The notes under the pieces were generated by a model, which saw only the letters and a program-made list of their open reading frames with translations, was not told the origin of the DNA and searched no databases. 64,000 nucleotides of DNA, taken from NCBI GenBank assembly GCA_030734395.1, contig JAUZTG010000017.1, forward strand, positions 868,001-932,000, given 5' to 3'. This document shows positions 22,106 through 33,653 of this stretch, in pieces; within the stretch, counting starts at the first letter, position 1; every line of letters starts with the position of its first letter. The DNA comes from Sarocladium kiliense (taxonomy: Eukaryota; Ascomycota; Sordariomycetes; Hypocreales; Sarocladiaceae). Position numbers and translations under genes: made by a program.

Positions 22106-25100
22106 AGTGGGAGCTCACAGACCAGACAAAGATCTACTCCCAGGCCGAGCCAGTCGAGCAGGCAAGGCAAGTGATGTGGTAGGTTGAGAACATGTACCGC
22201 GAAGATGAGTTGAAAGTCGGCTTCAGCTGGACAGTCCTGTCACAGACTGTCTCAATTGAAGCAAGATTGGGGCGTGGAAAGCGGTCTTTGTGCGAGACTC
22301 GGCGGTGGCGAAGCTTGGTCCGAGCTGAGAAACCCGTGATCCAGAGATTAGAGATTACAGAAGAGCATTACTTTTCGATGCCAGAAACAAAGACACACGC
22401 AGAATGAAGACACGAAATATAATATCAGGAAATTGCAGATGATGCTTGTATGCCACAGAACAGATGGATTGCCGAAGAGAACCGAAGCTCTTAAGACAGT
22501 GGCTGGAGCAGGACTGTGAGGAAACGCAACGAAAGGGACCCAGAAGCAACAGCGATGAGCTCGACGACCATATGGAGAAGTTGATCGGAGGCGAATGGTG
22601 ATGCAACAGAAGAGGAGAAAGGGAATAAGAGAAAGAAAGCAGAGAGGGAGAGGCGTCGATAAAGGGAGGAGGGAGGTGGATTGTGGATGGTGAAGAGGCG
22701 AAAGAGTGACGAAGGAGTGACCGGAAGGGAGGACACATGGAGGTGGAGGCGGATGATGGTACAGTGATGAGGGAGATCTGATCTGTGGAGAGACGCTGCA
22801 GTAACAACCACTGACACGCAGGGGCTCACCAGCTAGGTTGCCCCCCTGTGAACCTGATGGCAGCCACTGTTAGGGAGACCGTACTCCGTAGAGGGGGGGT
22901 CATGTACTGCAACCACTGGCACGCTGCACTGATGCCCCCCAACCGCCCGGACATGCACGTAACGACCACGTCAAGACACCATCACCTTCTCCAATTCTTC
23001 TACCTCCGTATCCGTGCAAGCCGAAACGCAACGCACCTCTTCAAAGAGAATTTCGAGGACCTTCCAATCCCGGTCATCGGTAGCCGCTGGCGGAGGGAAA
23101 CAAAAAGAAACTCCTTCAGTCGCGGGGCATCGCTCGCAGCCGCCATTGACTGCTTCCTTCAGAGATGCGCACTCTTGAGTCTCACCTTGCCTGATTCCTT
23201 CTGATAGCAACCGAAGTGCCAAATGAATAGCTGCCAGGGTCTCCCAGCGCCATTCCGGATCCCTCCTCGTCCGAACAGCGATCAGCAGTGGAGATGGAAA
23301 CATCCCATCATGGGGTTGCCCGCTATCCACCCCTATCCCTCCACCAGAGACAGGGGCGTTCGCCTTTCCGCCAGTCACGCTTCGTCCTCACTGGACCACC
23401 CCTGGCGCCATGAATGGAGCCACTCGACTGTGCACGGGCTGATCACCAATGCTCCTTGCCTTGTCCGGATTCCAACAGAAGCCCGACGGTAAAGCAGCCG
23501 ACATCTGGCCGTGGAGCGTCGCATCTACCACTATAGGCTTCAGAGACTGTATGGTTGAGAGAGAGTTGGCATATGGTCACGTTGCTTCCCCAGCTTACCA
23601 CCCGGCATACGTATCATTCAGAGACAAGGCTTGTTACGCAACTGCAATGCTTGATTTGACCTGGCTGATTTGCAGTGATCTCAGGTGGGTGCGGGACTGC
23701 TGACCATGTGCAGCTGTCAAACACATCAACAGCAGAGAGAACTATGTACGAGTGGTTGACAAGCTCTGTCAGTTCTACAGGCATTTACAGCTGGATTGCT
23801 TGCTATCCAGGATCCAAGTACCGATGCCCATAGACAACAATCAAGAACCCTTTCAGCGTCCTTGCTCACGAGTTCCGGGCTCGTGGCTGGAACCTGGCCA
23901 TTGCCTTAACAGACTCTATGGGATCGGACTACTATTTTTAACGTGTCTCACCCCAATTCGATTGAATTCGTCCTTCATTCTTGTCCGACTATCTCATCTC
24001 ACCAGAAAACTCGATCCAAGTTATGGACTGGGCAGCTAAGGCGGCCGAAAGACACCTTCAGTCGATCGCGCGCCCAGACCGTCGCAGCCGCTTCTCAATC
24101 CATGAAACAATGGCCCTGGAATCCAGGGGCCTTCGAAAGAGACTAGCTCCAGGTACGAGATCTCTTCCCGGCGCAGAGGCGCCAATCGCAGCAAATGGTT
24201 CAAAGACCGAAAGCGCCCAAGTCAGCCGCTAATTAATTGAAATGGCAGCCAGGGATGGACGCTGGGCCAGATCGGGACCTCGGGTGTCCACACGAGAGGA
24301 AAGTGAACACACAGACAACGACAGGCACTTTGAACGAAATTGCGCTGGGCAACGCGTGCGATCAACCCCACGAGATCCGCCGCGCTTGTCGTCATGTATG
24401 GAGACTGTTGTTTGGGTTCTAGGATCAGATGAGGAATTCGGGATAAGAAGCCACAACGGGCCATCATGGTAAACTCTTAAAAGTCGGAATGCTGGAAACG
24501 GGGTTTCCGGAGCAGAACATCCTGTCACAAGTTGGTTGACGTTCACGATCCATGCCAATAGCAGGGGACGGCCCTGATGAGCGCTATTCGACGCCAAGCA
24601 GAGAACGAAGTCGATCGAGCGATCTTGCACAGACACCAGAAAACTATTCAGCTGCACAATCCAGCGAGCCTTTGGATGACCCAACCGCGGCAGCTACGCA
24701 AAGTGGCTTGCTGCCGACCACCCGTCCTGCATGCTTCAGGTCAGCCGTCCACACCTTTCCTATGAGGCTCGTGGTCCAATGCAGGGGTTTCGCATTGGCA
24801 AGCAGTCACCGACGAAGCCGCGCTGGTTAAGCTCTCGCCGATGCGTTTTGGTCTTTGTCGATCCCGGCGCCGTCGAATCTTGGTAAAGTCTGGAATGTCC
24901 ATCCCACTGCGCGTGTAGATGCATCGTTGAACGGATCCCCAAGGGGGTTATCCCTCGCAGACAGGAGATGACCGACAAAGAAACGGTGGTACTATCGGCG
25001 TGCACCATTGAAAGCCTCATCTGCGCCACTCTCCATTGTCTCGCATTTCACAGGGCATCACAGTGATAAGCTGACAGGCAACAGGGCTGAGAGACATGGT

Positions 25101-26023
25101 CATGCTAAACTAACCGCACAGCCATGGTAGTGCCACATGCCTCAACCTAGATTCGAACGTCAACCAGTCTTGGGCCCGACGAATCGTAGCCTGTAAGGAA
25201 CACGTTGAGAATGTAATGCGGCAAGAGGTCCAATTTCCCCCAACTTGACAGCTCACAAACGTCGTGCGTACGGACACATTCGTAACACCTCTAACCTTTC
25301 GGGCATCTGTTTGGAATGAGTTCGGCTGTAACTGCTCCTACGGCTCTGGGGTAGCATCCTATGATACGCAACCCCTTTTCAACCCTTGCACTGTGCCGCT
25401 CCTTCGCCGTCGCTGCTTGAGAAATCTCCGAAAATGATACCTAAGCCGAATCAAACCATAGAACAGAGAGCATTGGTACAATTTGCAGGTCACAATGCTG
25501 CCAAGAGGGTCGCAAAACGGATTGCCATTATTCTAGACTAGGACTTCTCTCCGATTTCTGGATATGCATTAAACAGAATCGAGCATGGACCGAAAGAGAT
25601 AAGACCCTGGACAAGGACCCTGTTGTCATGGGGTGCAAACGCACTGTCGATGCTCATTTCGCACGAGGTCGATCTTCAACGTTTGTGGAGACTGTGCACA
25701 GAGCAAGATAGCATTGGCATCAAAGAAGCGCGTGTTGCGCGCCCGCATTTGTAGCGGTGAAATTGCATCTGAACCCTGCGGGACGAACGTCTTGCGTCTA
25801 CTGTGAGCTTCTTGGCTATGAAGTCGGTGCTCGTGGGTTTCATGACCTCAGCCGTGTTGCTCGCAGGAATGCTCGCGTTAAGGACAGCCGCGGGTTGCCA
25901 TTCCCCGGTTCATTCCCTAGACATCTTATCACAGAGATAGGCTTTGGTCTCAATTCCTGTCCATGCTGTGTGATTTCGTTCCTTTCGTACTATTTCTTGT
26001 TGATGGCCGCGCGGCTGAGGCGT
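22106..26023. other. 3.9-kb region with no recognisable gene
   Basis: The longest gene-free stretch of the window. The first 700 bp is a purine-rich (+ strand) promoter-like tract upstream of the protease. Beyond that I see only short overlapping frames (for example 22971-23378 and 24229-24684) with no domain, no splice-supported extension and no repeat boundaries. A degraded element or non-coding RNA cannot be excluded. Confidence 0.35.
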
Positions 26024-27022
26024 CTATGTACTACTCGGCCGTAACCACTTCAACGCCCGATCAAGATGTAGTCGATCCTTCTCTTCAGCCTCAGGTAGCA
26101 ACTTCTCTCGTAATGTCCGCAGCTCGGCGAGCTCTTCCGGGCTGGACGCCATGGCCGCGAAATACCACCATACGGACTCATTATCATACCGGAACGTCCT
26201 GGCGTTCTTCATGGTCTCTACCAACACTGCTTTCTGCTCCTCTACAGGCACAGGTAGGGACACAAGGAACGCCCAACCTGAGACGTCTCCGCGGTGGGCC
26301 CAGCACCAGTCTCTCGTGGCCGGAAGGAGAGCACGTCGGCCTGCTTCTGAGGCCATGAGGAGTAGTTGGCGGGCGTGGGCCCAGGCGTAGTAGTTCTTCG
26401 GATGTCTCTCCCCAGACAGGAAGATCACGGATTTGAAGTGCCGCTCAAGTAAATCTTCGGTGAGTATGTAGTCGTACTCTCGCTTCGTGGTGAGCTTCCC
26501 CTCCTCGTCGTAGTGGTTGAGGCGTTTGGCCATGAGCCAGTGACGGTGGTTCCATAGCGTTGGTGATTTGTTGTGACGATGAAGATCGCTTTTGAGGAGA
26601 CTGTCGACGAAGGAAAGCTCTCTTCGTATTGTGTCCAAGTCATACCCTGAATCGATGATTTGTCTCTTTCGAGTGTTGGCTGCGGTGAGGTGCTCTGCGT
26701 CCATCAACAGGATGACCCTCGTCGATGCTGAGAGTTCTTCCCTTGTCACGGATGAGGTGTCTTCCCGATATTTGAACAACAGTTTCTTAGCCACAATAAA
26801 GGCCTGAACAACCCTGAGTTTCGGGATGATCAATGTGTTGCCGTCAAGTAAAAAGTAGCATTTGGGATCTGGTAGCATCATCATGAGTTCAGGGCCTATG
26901 AGCTCAATGTCGAACAGGACGTCGTAGCAGCGGGCCAAGACTCCTGAAAGCTCGCGAAAGGCCTCTGTATGGTCTCCATTTTGTATAGCAGCCTTTGTTT
27001 TCGCGTCTAATGCTCTTGACAT
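26024..27022 (-). CDS. protein prenyltransferase alpha-subunit repeat protein (PTAR1-like)
   Basis: A 332-residue intronless protein with prenyltransferase alpha (PFTA) repeats, recognisable as NKSPTLWNHRHWLM, HPKNYYAWAHARQLL and NESVWWYFAAM, each with the Trp-centred helix-turn-helix pattern. The spacing and divergent ends fit the PTAR1-like group better than the canonical farnesyl or geranylgeranyl transferase alpha subunits, though a Rab-GGTase-related role is the alternative. The frame extends 37 residues further upstream from a divergent position, but the ATG at 27022 (MSRALDAK) suits the family and avoids crowding the GET1 promoter. It is divergent from GET1 with about 180 bp between starts. 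Confidence 0.78.
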   Translation of the reverse strand: MSRALDAKTKAAIQNGDHTEAFRELSGVLARCYDVLFDIELIGPELMMMLPDPKCYFLLDGNTLIIPKLRVVQAFIVAKKLLFKYREDTSSVTREELSASTRVILLMDAEHLTAANTRKRQIIDSGYDLDTIRRELSFVDSLLKSDLHRHNKSPTLWNHRHWLMAKRLNHYDEEGKLTTKREYDYILTEDLLERHFKSVIFLSGERHPKNYYAWAHARQLLLMASEAGRRALLPATRDWCWAHRGDVSGWAFLVSLPVPVEEQKAVLVETMKNARTFRYDNESVWWYFAAMASSPEELAELRTLREKLLPEAEEKDRLHLDRALKWLRPSST

Positions 27023-27202
27023 CGAGGCTGTGGCGGCAAAAGTCAGGATAATGTGGTGATGTGAAGCTGAAGTGAGATATAGGGTAGTGTCTCGAGCATG
27101 GAGGGGCTGTTTGCACGACCCACCACAAGCCACGAAATCCGATGCAGCTTCAGAGCTTCACCATCAACGTTGAAGCCTGACATCATCTCCGTCTCGCCCA
27201 GC

Positions 27203-27961
27203 ATGTCGCACCTCCTTGTTATAGTCTTTGTTATCGAGGCGATCGTTCACACTGTGAACGCTGTCGGCGCCACTACTATCAACAACCTGGTTCGTGCCAC
27301 ATACCTTGCTCCCTCGCTTTCTGGACAACACCTCTAACCTCTTGACCAACCAAACAGCTCTGGACAGGCCTGAATCTCCTTCCGATCTCGACTAGCCAAG
27401 ACGCTGCGAAGCAGAAGAAGCTACAAACAGATTATCTCCGCGTGAGAGGCGAGCTTAACGCGACGAGTAGCCAAGATGAGTTTGCGAAGTGGGCGAAGCT
27501 GAGGAGGCAGCATGACAAGTTGCTTGAGCAACTGGAGGCATCGAGTACGTCCCCTGAGGCTTTTCGAACGCTTGAGTTGGAACTGACCAGACATTACAAA
27601 AATAGAGAAGAGCCAGGAAGCTGCTCGCGCTACATTCGACAAGTACCTCACGGCCGGCCGACTCGTCCTCACCCGTGCACCGCAATACATCATCCCCTTC
27701 TGGTACGGCAAGGAAGCCATGTTCTGGTTGCCGTACGGATGGTTCCCTTACTGGGCCGAGTGGATTATCAGCTTCCCGAGGGCGCCGCTGGGCAGTGTGA
27801 GCATTGCGTCGTGGCAGCTGGCTTGTACGGGAATGGTGACGTTGGTGGGAGAGCTTGTTACGGGAATTTGGGGTCTTGTCGCTGCGGGAGCAAAGACCGA
27901 GGTGAAGGTGGAGAAGAAGGAGGCGCCCATCAAGGCGCAGGGAGAGAAGAAGGAGTTGTAG
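27203..27961 (+). CDS. GET1: GET1 (WRB-like) subunit of the tail-anchored-protein insertase
   Basis: A 209-residue ER membrane protein. Get1 with Get2 receives tail-anchored proteins from Get3. Exons: 27203-27289, 27358-27544, 27606-27961. The first intron has a weak donor (GTTCGT) but a good CTAAC branch, and gives NNL joined to LWTGLN in phase. Features in order: N-terminal membrane segment (HLLVIVFVIEAIVH), cytosolic coiled coil with the family block ELNATSSQDEFAKWAKLRRQ, then two C-terminal membrane segments around FWLPYGWFPYWAEWIISFPR and a Lys-rich tail. Length and order match fungal Get1. Confidence 0.92.
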
Positions 27962-28758
27962 ATGGTTTTAGGAGAGATAATAGCAGAAGCAAAAGCACCC
28001 ATCATCATCCATACATTCCCCATCAAGATATGTTATAACGCAAGCGAAGCAGTCTACAAGAGTTGAAATGTATCTCGTCAGATTTGACGCAAAGTTCCTC
28101 ATTGCCCGTAAACGAGCTGAGACTTTGTAACACGACAGAGAAAGAACCCTTGGCAGGGTTCGTTTGGGGATCGCTCTAGGCGTGCTTTTTGACTCTGGCG
28201 ACCACGGGGAAAGAAGATCGCCAAAGCTTCGAAAGCGCCAACTGGAAGGCATGTCACTGATCAAAAGAGAGGATGGGGATGAAGAGAATTGATGTATTCA
28301 GGCTGAGAGACAGCTTGCAGACGCGCTTGCGCGACGTTGCGAAAGACTTCACGAGGTTTGTGATGATGAAGGAGGAGAGGAAGAAAAAGAGGTTTAAAAA
28401 TTTGGTGGTGGAGGTCAAGGCCGTCCCTGGGAGGTTGTGCCCCGCTTATTCGCTGAGACCAGCATGGATGCTTGGGGACAACCACTGTAGTCCCAAATCA
28501 GGACCTTTGTAAATTTGGCATCTGATGCTGACCTCTCAACAAGCCTTTGCACCTATGTCTTGCAATGGCTTCTGCTAGTTGAGGAACTTCGCGATGGAAG
28601 TTTCTCACGAGATTCGTGTTTCTTTCTTGAGGGATGCTAATTACCAACACTGGGCGACGCGGCAATTGACGGTTGGTAAGCTTTGTGTACTCCTTAGTAC
28701 GGATAACGTTCTCAGTACCATTCTGGAACCTCATATAATAGTCGGCTCCCATGCTTGG

Positions 28759-28845
28759 AGTCATCCAAGACTAATGGCGTCGGCCCAGGTGGGATAATTA
28801 CGACTTTACCCTGCGCTTGAGGACAAGTTCTACGACAACGAAGCC
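28759..28845. repeat. direct repeat copy 1 upstream of the hydrolase
   Basis: About 87 bp, closely repeated at 28872-28962 after a 26-bp gap. Shared blocks include GTCGGCCCAGGTGGGAT and CCCTGCGCTTGAGGACAAG. Differences are mostly single substitutions plus a short indel. Confidence 0.85.
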
Positions 28846-28871
28846 GCCCAATAGCCGGCCCTTACGCTGAA

Positions 28872-28962
28872 AGTCAACCAAGACGAATGCCGTCGGCCCA
28901 GGTGGGATGATTGTGACGATACCCTGCGCTTGAGGACAAGCAAGTTCCATAATCACGAAGCC
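28872..28962. repeat. direct repeat copy 2 upstream of the hydrolase
   Basis: Second copy of the 28759-28845 block, about 220 bp upstream of the hydrolase start and in the same orientation. A local tandem-type duplication within the promoter. Confidence 0.85.
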
Positions 28963-29090
28963 ATCATGCTGTGTTTATTTCCCCAAGCAACGTTAGATAG
29001 TCAGGGGACGAATTGGAGCATAACGGCAACATGGCCAGAGCGGAAGGTATCCTCACAACAATATGTGATGGCCAACCTACGTATAAAAGA

Positions 29091-29099
29091 GATGACAGA
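29091..29099 (+). promoter_or_regulatory. TATA box of the MetX-like hydrolase
   Basis: GTATAAAAG lies about 92 bp upstream of the ATG at 29183, a normal distance for a fungal TATA-containing promoter with a short leader. Confidence 0.5.
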
Positions 29100-29182
29100 G
29101 GCAGAAGACCATCACAGAGACCATTGATAAATCCGACTACTCTGTTTATCTACATTCCCACATTTCACGCCGAACAGTCAGT

Positions 29183-30184
29183 ATGAAGTACTTCACGGCA
29201 GATCCAACTCCAAATCTTGACGCCAGCACTCCGTCAGAGAATGCGGCGCTCACGTTGGCTTATCGAACTTTCGGCTTGCCCCAAAACCTTGCCATACTCA
29301 TACCATCATGCTTTAGTGGCAAGGTCGACTCAACGCTGCCCTTCCTCTACGAGGGCCCCGACGCTGTGCTGAAGGACTACTTCGTCATTGTCTGTGGATT
29401 ACTCGGTGGAGGTGATTCGTCCTCTCCCTCTAACGGCCCTCCGGCTATGCGTGGCCGGAATTTCCCTGAGACGTCATATGAGGACAATATCCGCCTACAG
29501 CGTGCATTGTGTCAGGCGCTCGGGATCACGCAGCTCGAGGCTTACATTGGCTTCTCCATGGGTGGGATGCAGGGCTACTACATGGCGGTGATGCACCCGG
29601 ACTTTGCGAAGCGCCTTGTGGTGCTGGCAAGCTCTGCGCGGACTAGCTGGCATTGCAAGTCTTTTCAGGAAGGACCTAAGACAGCTCTAATTAACAGCGT
29701 GGACTGGGAGGACGGCGAGTACATTGAGCCTGCGATCAAGGGAACACAAGCATTTGCTCGCGCCTATTCCACCTGGGCTCTGAGCTCTGCTTGGTTCCGC
29801 CAGAAGAATTGGGAGAGACTTGGGTGTTCCGGTGTTGAGGAATACCTTCAAACTAACTGGGATATGGGAATGGGGGCTCTGGATGCTCATGACTTGCTGT
29901 GCATGCTCGAGTGTTGGAGGCGTGGGGACATATCGTCACACGGCCGGGTTAAGGGCGACCTCTCGTCCGCACTGGCGAGCATCAAGGCCGAGGTCCTCCT
30001 TATGCCATCCAGAACTGACTTGTACTTCCCGCCAGAGGATAGTGAAGAGGAACTCAAGCACCTGAAACATGGACAGCTTCGGGTTATTGAGAGTGTTTGG
30101 GGACATCTGGCTGGCGGTGAGTGGGCGCCCCAGGAAGACCAAGACTTCATTAAGGACGAGATAGCCCGGTTCTTGAATCGGTAA
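29183..30184 (+). CDS. alpha/beta hydrolase, homoserine O-acetyltransferase (MetX)-like
   Basis: A 333-residue intronless alpha/beta-hydrolase of the MetX-like group common in fungi. The nucleophile elbow is GFSMGGMQG. The acid is likely the Asp in MPSRTDLYFPP and the base His in VWGHLAGG, giving a complete triad in family order. LLGGGDSSSPSNGP and GRNFPETSYEDNIRLQ are the substrate-pocket regions of this subgroup. Many fungal members are not housekeeping homoserine acetyltransferases but acyltransferases or hydrolases of specialised metabolism, so the substrate is open. The start ATG is supported by a TATA box 92 bp upstream. It is convergent with the MFS transporter at 30564. Confidence 0.86.
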   Translation: MKYFTADPTPNLDASTPSENAALTLAYRTFGLPQNLAILIPSCFSGKVDSTLPFLYEGPDAVLKDYFVIVCGLLGGGDSSSPSNGPPAMRGRNFPETSYEDNIRLQRALCQALGITQLEAYIGFSMGGMQGYYMAVMHPDFAKRLVVLASSARTSWHCKSFQEGPKTALINSVDWEDGEYIEPAIKGTQAFARAYSTWALSSAWFRQKNWERLGCSGVEEYLQTNWDMGMGALDAHDLLCMLECWRRGDISSHGRVKGDLSSALASIKAEVLLMPSRTDLYFPPEDSEEELKHLKHGQLRVIESVWGHLAGGEWAPQEDQDFIKDEIARFLNR

Positions 30185-30563
30185 TTTGAAGTCAATTGTG
30201 GTTTGGAGAAAACAGGTCTCCAATGAAATAAAGGAAAGTCCCAGACTATAGGATGAGATGTACCCTTGTGTCCAGCCACTCTGGTCTCACCTCACTGGTT
30301 CTTACAAGGCTGCGTCTGCCTCTGTGAATGTCATCAAAAGTTGCCGAAAGTTCACACAACACAAATGACTCTAATAATAGACAAGAGGCTGTGAAAGGCT
30401 AGAGATGCACCAGTCCGGAGACTTTGCAAGAGACAGTTGACTTGACCCCTACCAGCCCATCGGTCACGAGAAGATGCGCAGGTACAGCAAACAACAATAG
30501 TTTCAAACACCAGGTAATGAAGACGAAGAAGATGTATTTATATCAGGCCACAACATTTCCCGA
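30185..30563. other. convergent 3' intergenic region
   Basis: About 380 bp of 3' flank between two convergent genes. No further feature seen. Confidence 0.35.
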
Positions 30564-32303
30564 CTAGAATGCAACAAGGAGCTCACGTCGCGACCAAAAC
30601 CTCGCCACCGTCAATACCGCAGCCCCCATGACCGTCGCACCCCCAGCAAAGAACTGCATCCCCGACTCATCCAAGTATTTCTCCCAAAGCTGGCCACTAA
30701 TCGGACCCCCAGCAAGCACACCCACAGAGCAGATGGCCATGGCGATGCCCAGTCGGAATCCGATGTGTTCAAGGTCAGGGCTGATCTGAGCCACACATGC
30801 CGATCCGAGGGGCATGAGGCCGCCGGAGACGAAGCCGAAGAGGAGGGCAAAGGCGATGAGAGTAGGGAGAGTGGTCATGGCGGCCCAGGCGAAGGTTACG
30901 ACGCCTGTGATGAGGCTCATAAGGATGAGGATGTTGAAGCTGGAGTTTTGTCAGTAGTGTTTCTGAAAGCGACCTCGAAAGAGCACCTACCGGCCATATT
31001 TGTCACCCAACCAACTTGGCAAGATACGACCGAAGACTGAACCAGCGTAGCAGATTGCGAGCAGAGCATTCTGCATTGACTCGTTAATGCCCTTCTCCTT
31101 GGCGTACAGCGGGATGTAGCTGAAGGGAATCAGGTAGCCCAGGTAGATCAAGAACAGAGCAACAGTCAAAGCAACCTGCTGTCCTGAGAAGCAGCTCCTC
31201 AGAAGCTCAGAAAAAGGCATCTCCGTCTTGTCATTGACCTTGCGGCCAGACTTTCTCGCATTACGGGGCTTGCGCTCGCGAACAAGCCAGCAGGCGATAG
31301 CCAGAAGAGGTGCAGAAATGGCAAGCATGATGGTGAATGTCCACTTCAGAGCGCGGGCAGCGTCGGGCGTGTCATCAGATGCGGAACTCTTGCCGAAGGT
31401 CTTGAGAAGGAGGTTCACAACGACGGGCCAAAAGACGCCGCCGATGGAGGAGCCGGAAATGGCGAGGCCGAGGGCGAGAGCGCGGCGTTTGTCGAACCAT
31501 TCGGAGACCGCGCTGATGGCAGGGTGAAAGCTAGAAGGGAAGTTGTTAGCATATGATGAAGTAACAGAGAGTTGGAATAGAGACTTACAGGAGGCCATTA
31601 CCGATGCCGCAGAGCACACCTTGGGCGACTACGAGTGCGATGAAGTTCTGGGTGAAGATGTTGATAAGGAAGGAGATGAGAACAATGAGAGCACCGGGGA
31701 CCATGAGGATGCGGGAACCTCGCCTGTCGAAGATGGGTCCTACAATGATGCCGCCGAGGAGGAGGATTGCGAGCTGAGAGGGTGTTCAATCAGCCTTCTT
31801 GCTGACTGCGTTATGACACAGTTTGAATAGACGATGAGAACATACCTGGAGACTGCCAATCCATGCACTCTTATCGGAAGACAGGCCCATGTGGCTGTCG
31901 TAGTAGTTCTGGAAAGTGCCGAAGGAGTTCGTGACGCCTATACCGAAAAGCCATATTAGAAGCGGCCAGTCCTTCATCGACATGCAATGTGATATAGCGT
32001 ACCGAAGCTTGTACAGAAGTTGAGGAAAGCGCCCAAGACAACGAGCCAGGCCCGCAATCCACCATCGGGAATCTTGTCCACGGACTCAATGGGCAACCCT
32101 TCCTTGGTGTATGTGTAAGATGGGTACACTCGACCATCGACCAAGGGAGTGGTAACAGTGACGTCTTCCGGAAGATGGGTGAAGCTGCTGTTCCTGGTGG
32201 AATTCTGCGTCGTTGCGAAGGATGGAAGGCTCTCGACTGTGAGATGTGGCAGGGCACGCGAGGAGTCGTCCCCAAGAGAGAAGAGAGAACCGTAAGGAGC
32301 CAT
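30564..32303 (-). CDS. MFS transporter, monocarboxylate/riboflavin (MCH) type
   Basis: A 497-residue major-facilitator transporter of the fungal monocarboxylate-porter-like family. Exons: 32303-32003, 31937-31846, 31773-31589, 31530-30991, 30939-30564; introns 51-72 bp. The first membrane segment follows PDGGLRAWLVVLGAF, the family's DGGxxAWxVV hallmark. Later come FGTFQNYYDSHMG, SVSEWFDKRRALALGLAISGSSIGG and a central basic loop (RERKPRNARKSGRK). The upstream in-frame ATG at 32360 would add 19 residues; MAPYGS at 32303 was preferred. Substrate is probably a monocarboxylate or riboflavin; the sequence does not decide. It has a long (1.35 kb) promoter shared divergently with the gene at 33654. 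Confidence 0.87.
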
Positions 32304-33653
32304 GATGCTCGTAGAGGAAAACTGACAAGACAAATGAAATGTCGACAAAGGAGATGACAAAGGAGAAGAAATGACTAAGGGAAAGGAAGAGAAGGAGATC
32401 TATGCTTGCTGATGTCTATACTTCATCTCGAGTATATTCCCAGATGGCGACTCCTGACTTTATACTATTCCATGACCCTGAACCTACACAGACTGCTCTG
32501 GCAACTCATGAGCCTCACCTCATTACATGATGCTGACTTGGAGGTAAGCCGTCAACAACCATCACTCACTTAGATCGTTGCGACATCCATAAGTCCAGAT
32601 CAAGACCACTCTCTCTTCAGATCGGTCGCTCTGGAGGATTGGGGGCGGAGCGAACCCTGGTTGACATGTGTTCTATAAGTGGCTTTGATGTAACATGGGC
32701 CTAACTGTGGTGGTCGGAATGGTATCCGAGAATATCTGCATTGAGATTCTGGGCTGTCTTGCACACGATAATTGAAGGCACGGGGAAAAGGTAGGTCTGT
32801 TGGGTCCCCGATGTTCTTGGTCACCTGCATGCATACGGGCCGCTCCAAAAAGTAAACAACCACTCATCAGAAATAGAAATGAACAACGACGAGATACCTA
32901 ATTGAGATCCTGTGGGAGGTGGGAATTACTGCGAGCAAATGCATCGGATAATATCCAGGGTTACGTTCGGGTGGGTGACGCGTGTCAGTCGGTTGAAGGG
33001 GATGGACGTGTGAGTCTGGTCTGCGCTGGGTCTGTTACGTCCGATGGCATACCACCCTGAGCGATGCTGCAGGTGTGGCATGCAGAGAAACGCTAGAATA
33101 CTGAGAAGAAGCCGCGATTCATGGCACCGTAGTATTTTTAGGAGATGCGAGAATGCGGGATGGGATGAAGTGGTTGTCGAAGACACTATACTTAGCGACT
33201 TGGTTGGCTGTTGGGTGGAAGTAAGATGCTTACCATTTGATGGCCAGAGCCGCGGATCCGCGGAGTAGATGAACTGCCACATGATGACAGTTCTGCTGAT
33301 CTCTCCTGTGTGAGAATCTCACGGTTCGGAGATATATTCCAGCGTCTATTTGGGGGTGTTTTCCTCAGGGACACTTCCAGGCCTTCCCGCTCTTAGTGCT
33401 GCCGTGCATAAACGTGCATAAGCGCTGCACATCTCCAGCGTCGTCCCGTCTCTATAATTATGACAAGTGGCTACAGCGGGCCGGACATGCGCTAAACCCA
33501 ATCAGCGACCCCTGGCGAAGGCACCAGGTACCTACCGAGTAACGTCGCTGGCAGTGACGGAGTGACGATGGTGTCCCATTCAGCCTTGCTCCGTCATCAG
33601 CAGCCTTTCTTTGTACCAACCACTGCTGTTCAGAAGAGGTTGTCGCCGACACC
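32304..33653. other. divergent intergenic region, MFS / membrane protein
   Basis: 1.35 kb with no recognisable gene. It contains a perfect 14-bp palindrome at 33250-33263 (core CGG-AT-CCG), a possible site for a dimeric zinc-cluster factor. Confidence 0.4.
33250..33263. promoter_or_regulatory. 14-bp perfect palindrome with nested CGG-N2-CCG
   Basis: CCGCGGATCCGCGG equals its own reverse complement. It lies 391 bp upstream of the gene at 33654 and about 950 bp upstream of the MFS start. Function is inference. Confidence 0.35.

Larger units (their letters stand above)
27962..29182. other. intergenic region with duplicated promoter block
   Basis: About 1.2 kb between GET1 and the hydrolase. 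It holds a direct duplication (28759-28845 and 28872-28962, listed separately) and a TATA box near 29091. The rest has no recognisable feature. Confidence 0.4.

Noticed and set aside
22355..22829. Ser/Pro/Leu-rich frames (150 and 112 residues) on the - strand
   Set aside because: Translation of a pyrimidine-rich promoter tract upstream of the protease; two frames look equally good and neither has a domain.
22971..23378. 135-residue - strand frame
   Set aside because: No family resemblance, no promoter or splice support; insufficient to call a gene.
25140..25200. GTTCGAATC-like tRNA T-loop on the - strand
   Set aside because: The flanking stem does not pair and no acceptor or anticodon stem could be fitted.
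31543..31830. Acidic 95-residue + strand frame
   Set aside because: Antisense shadow of the MCH-type MFS exons.
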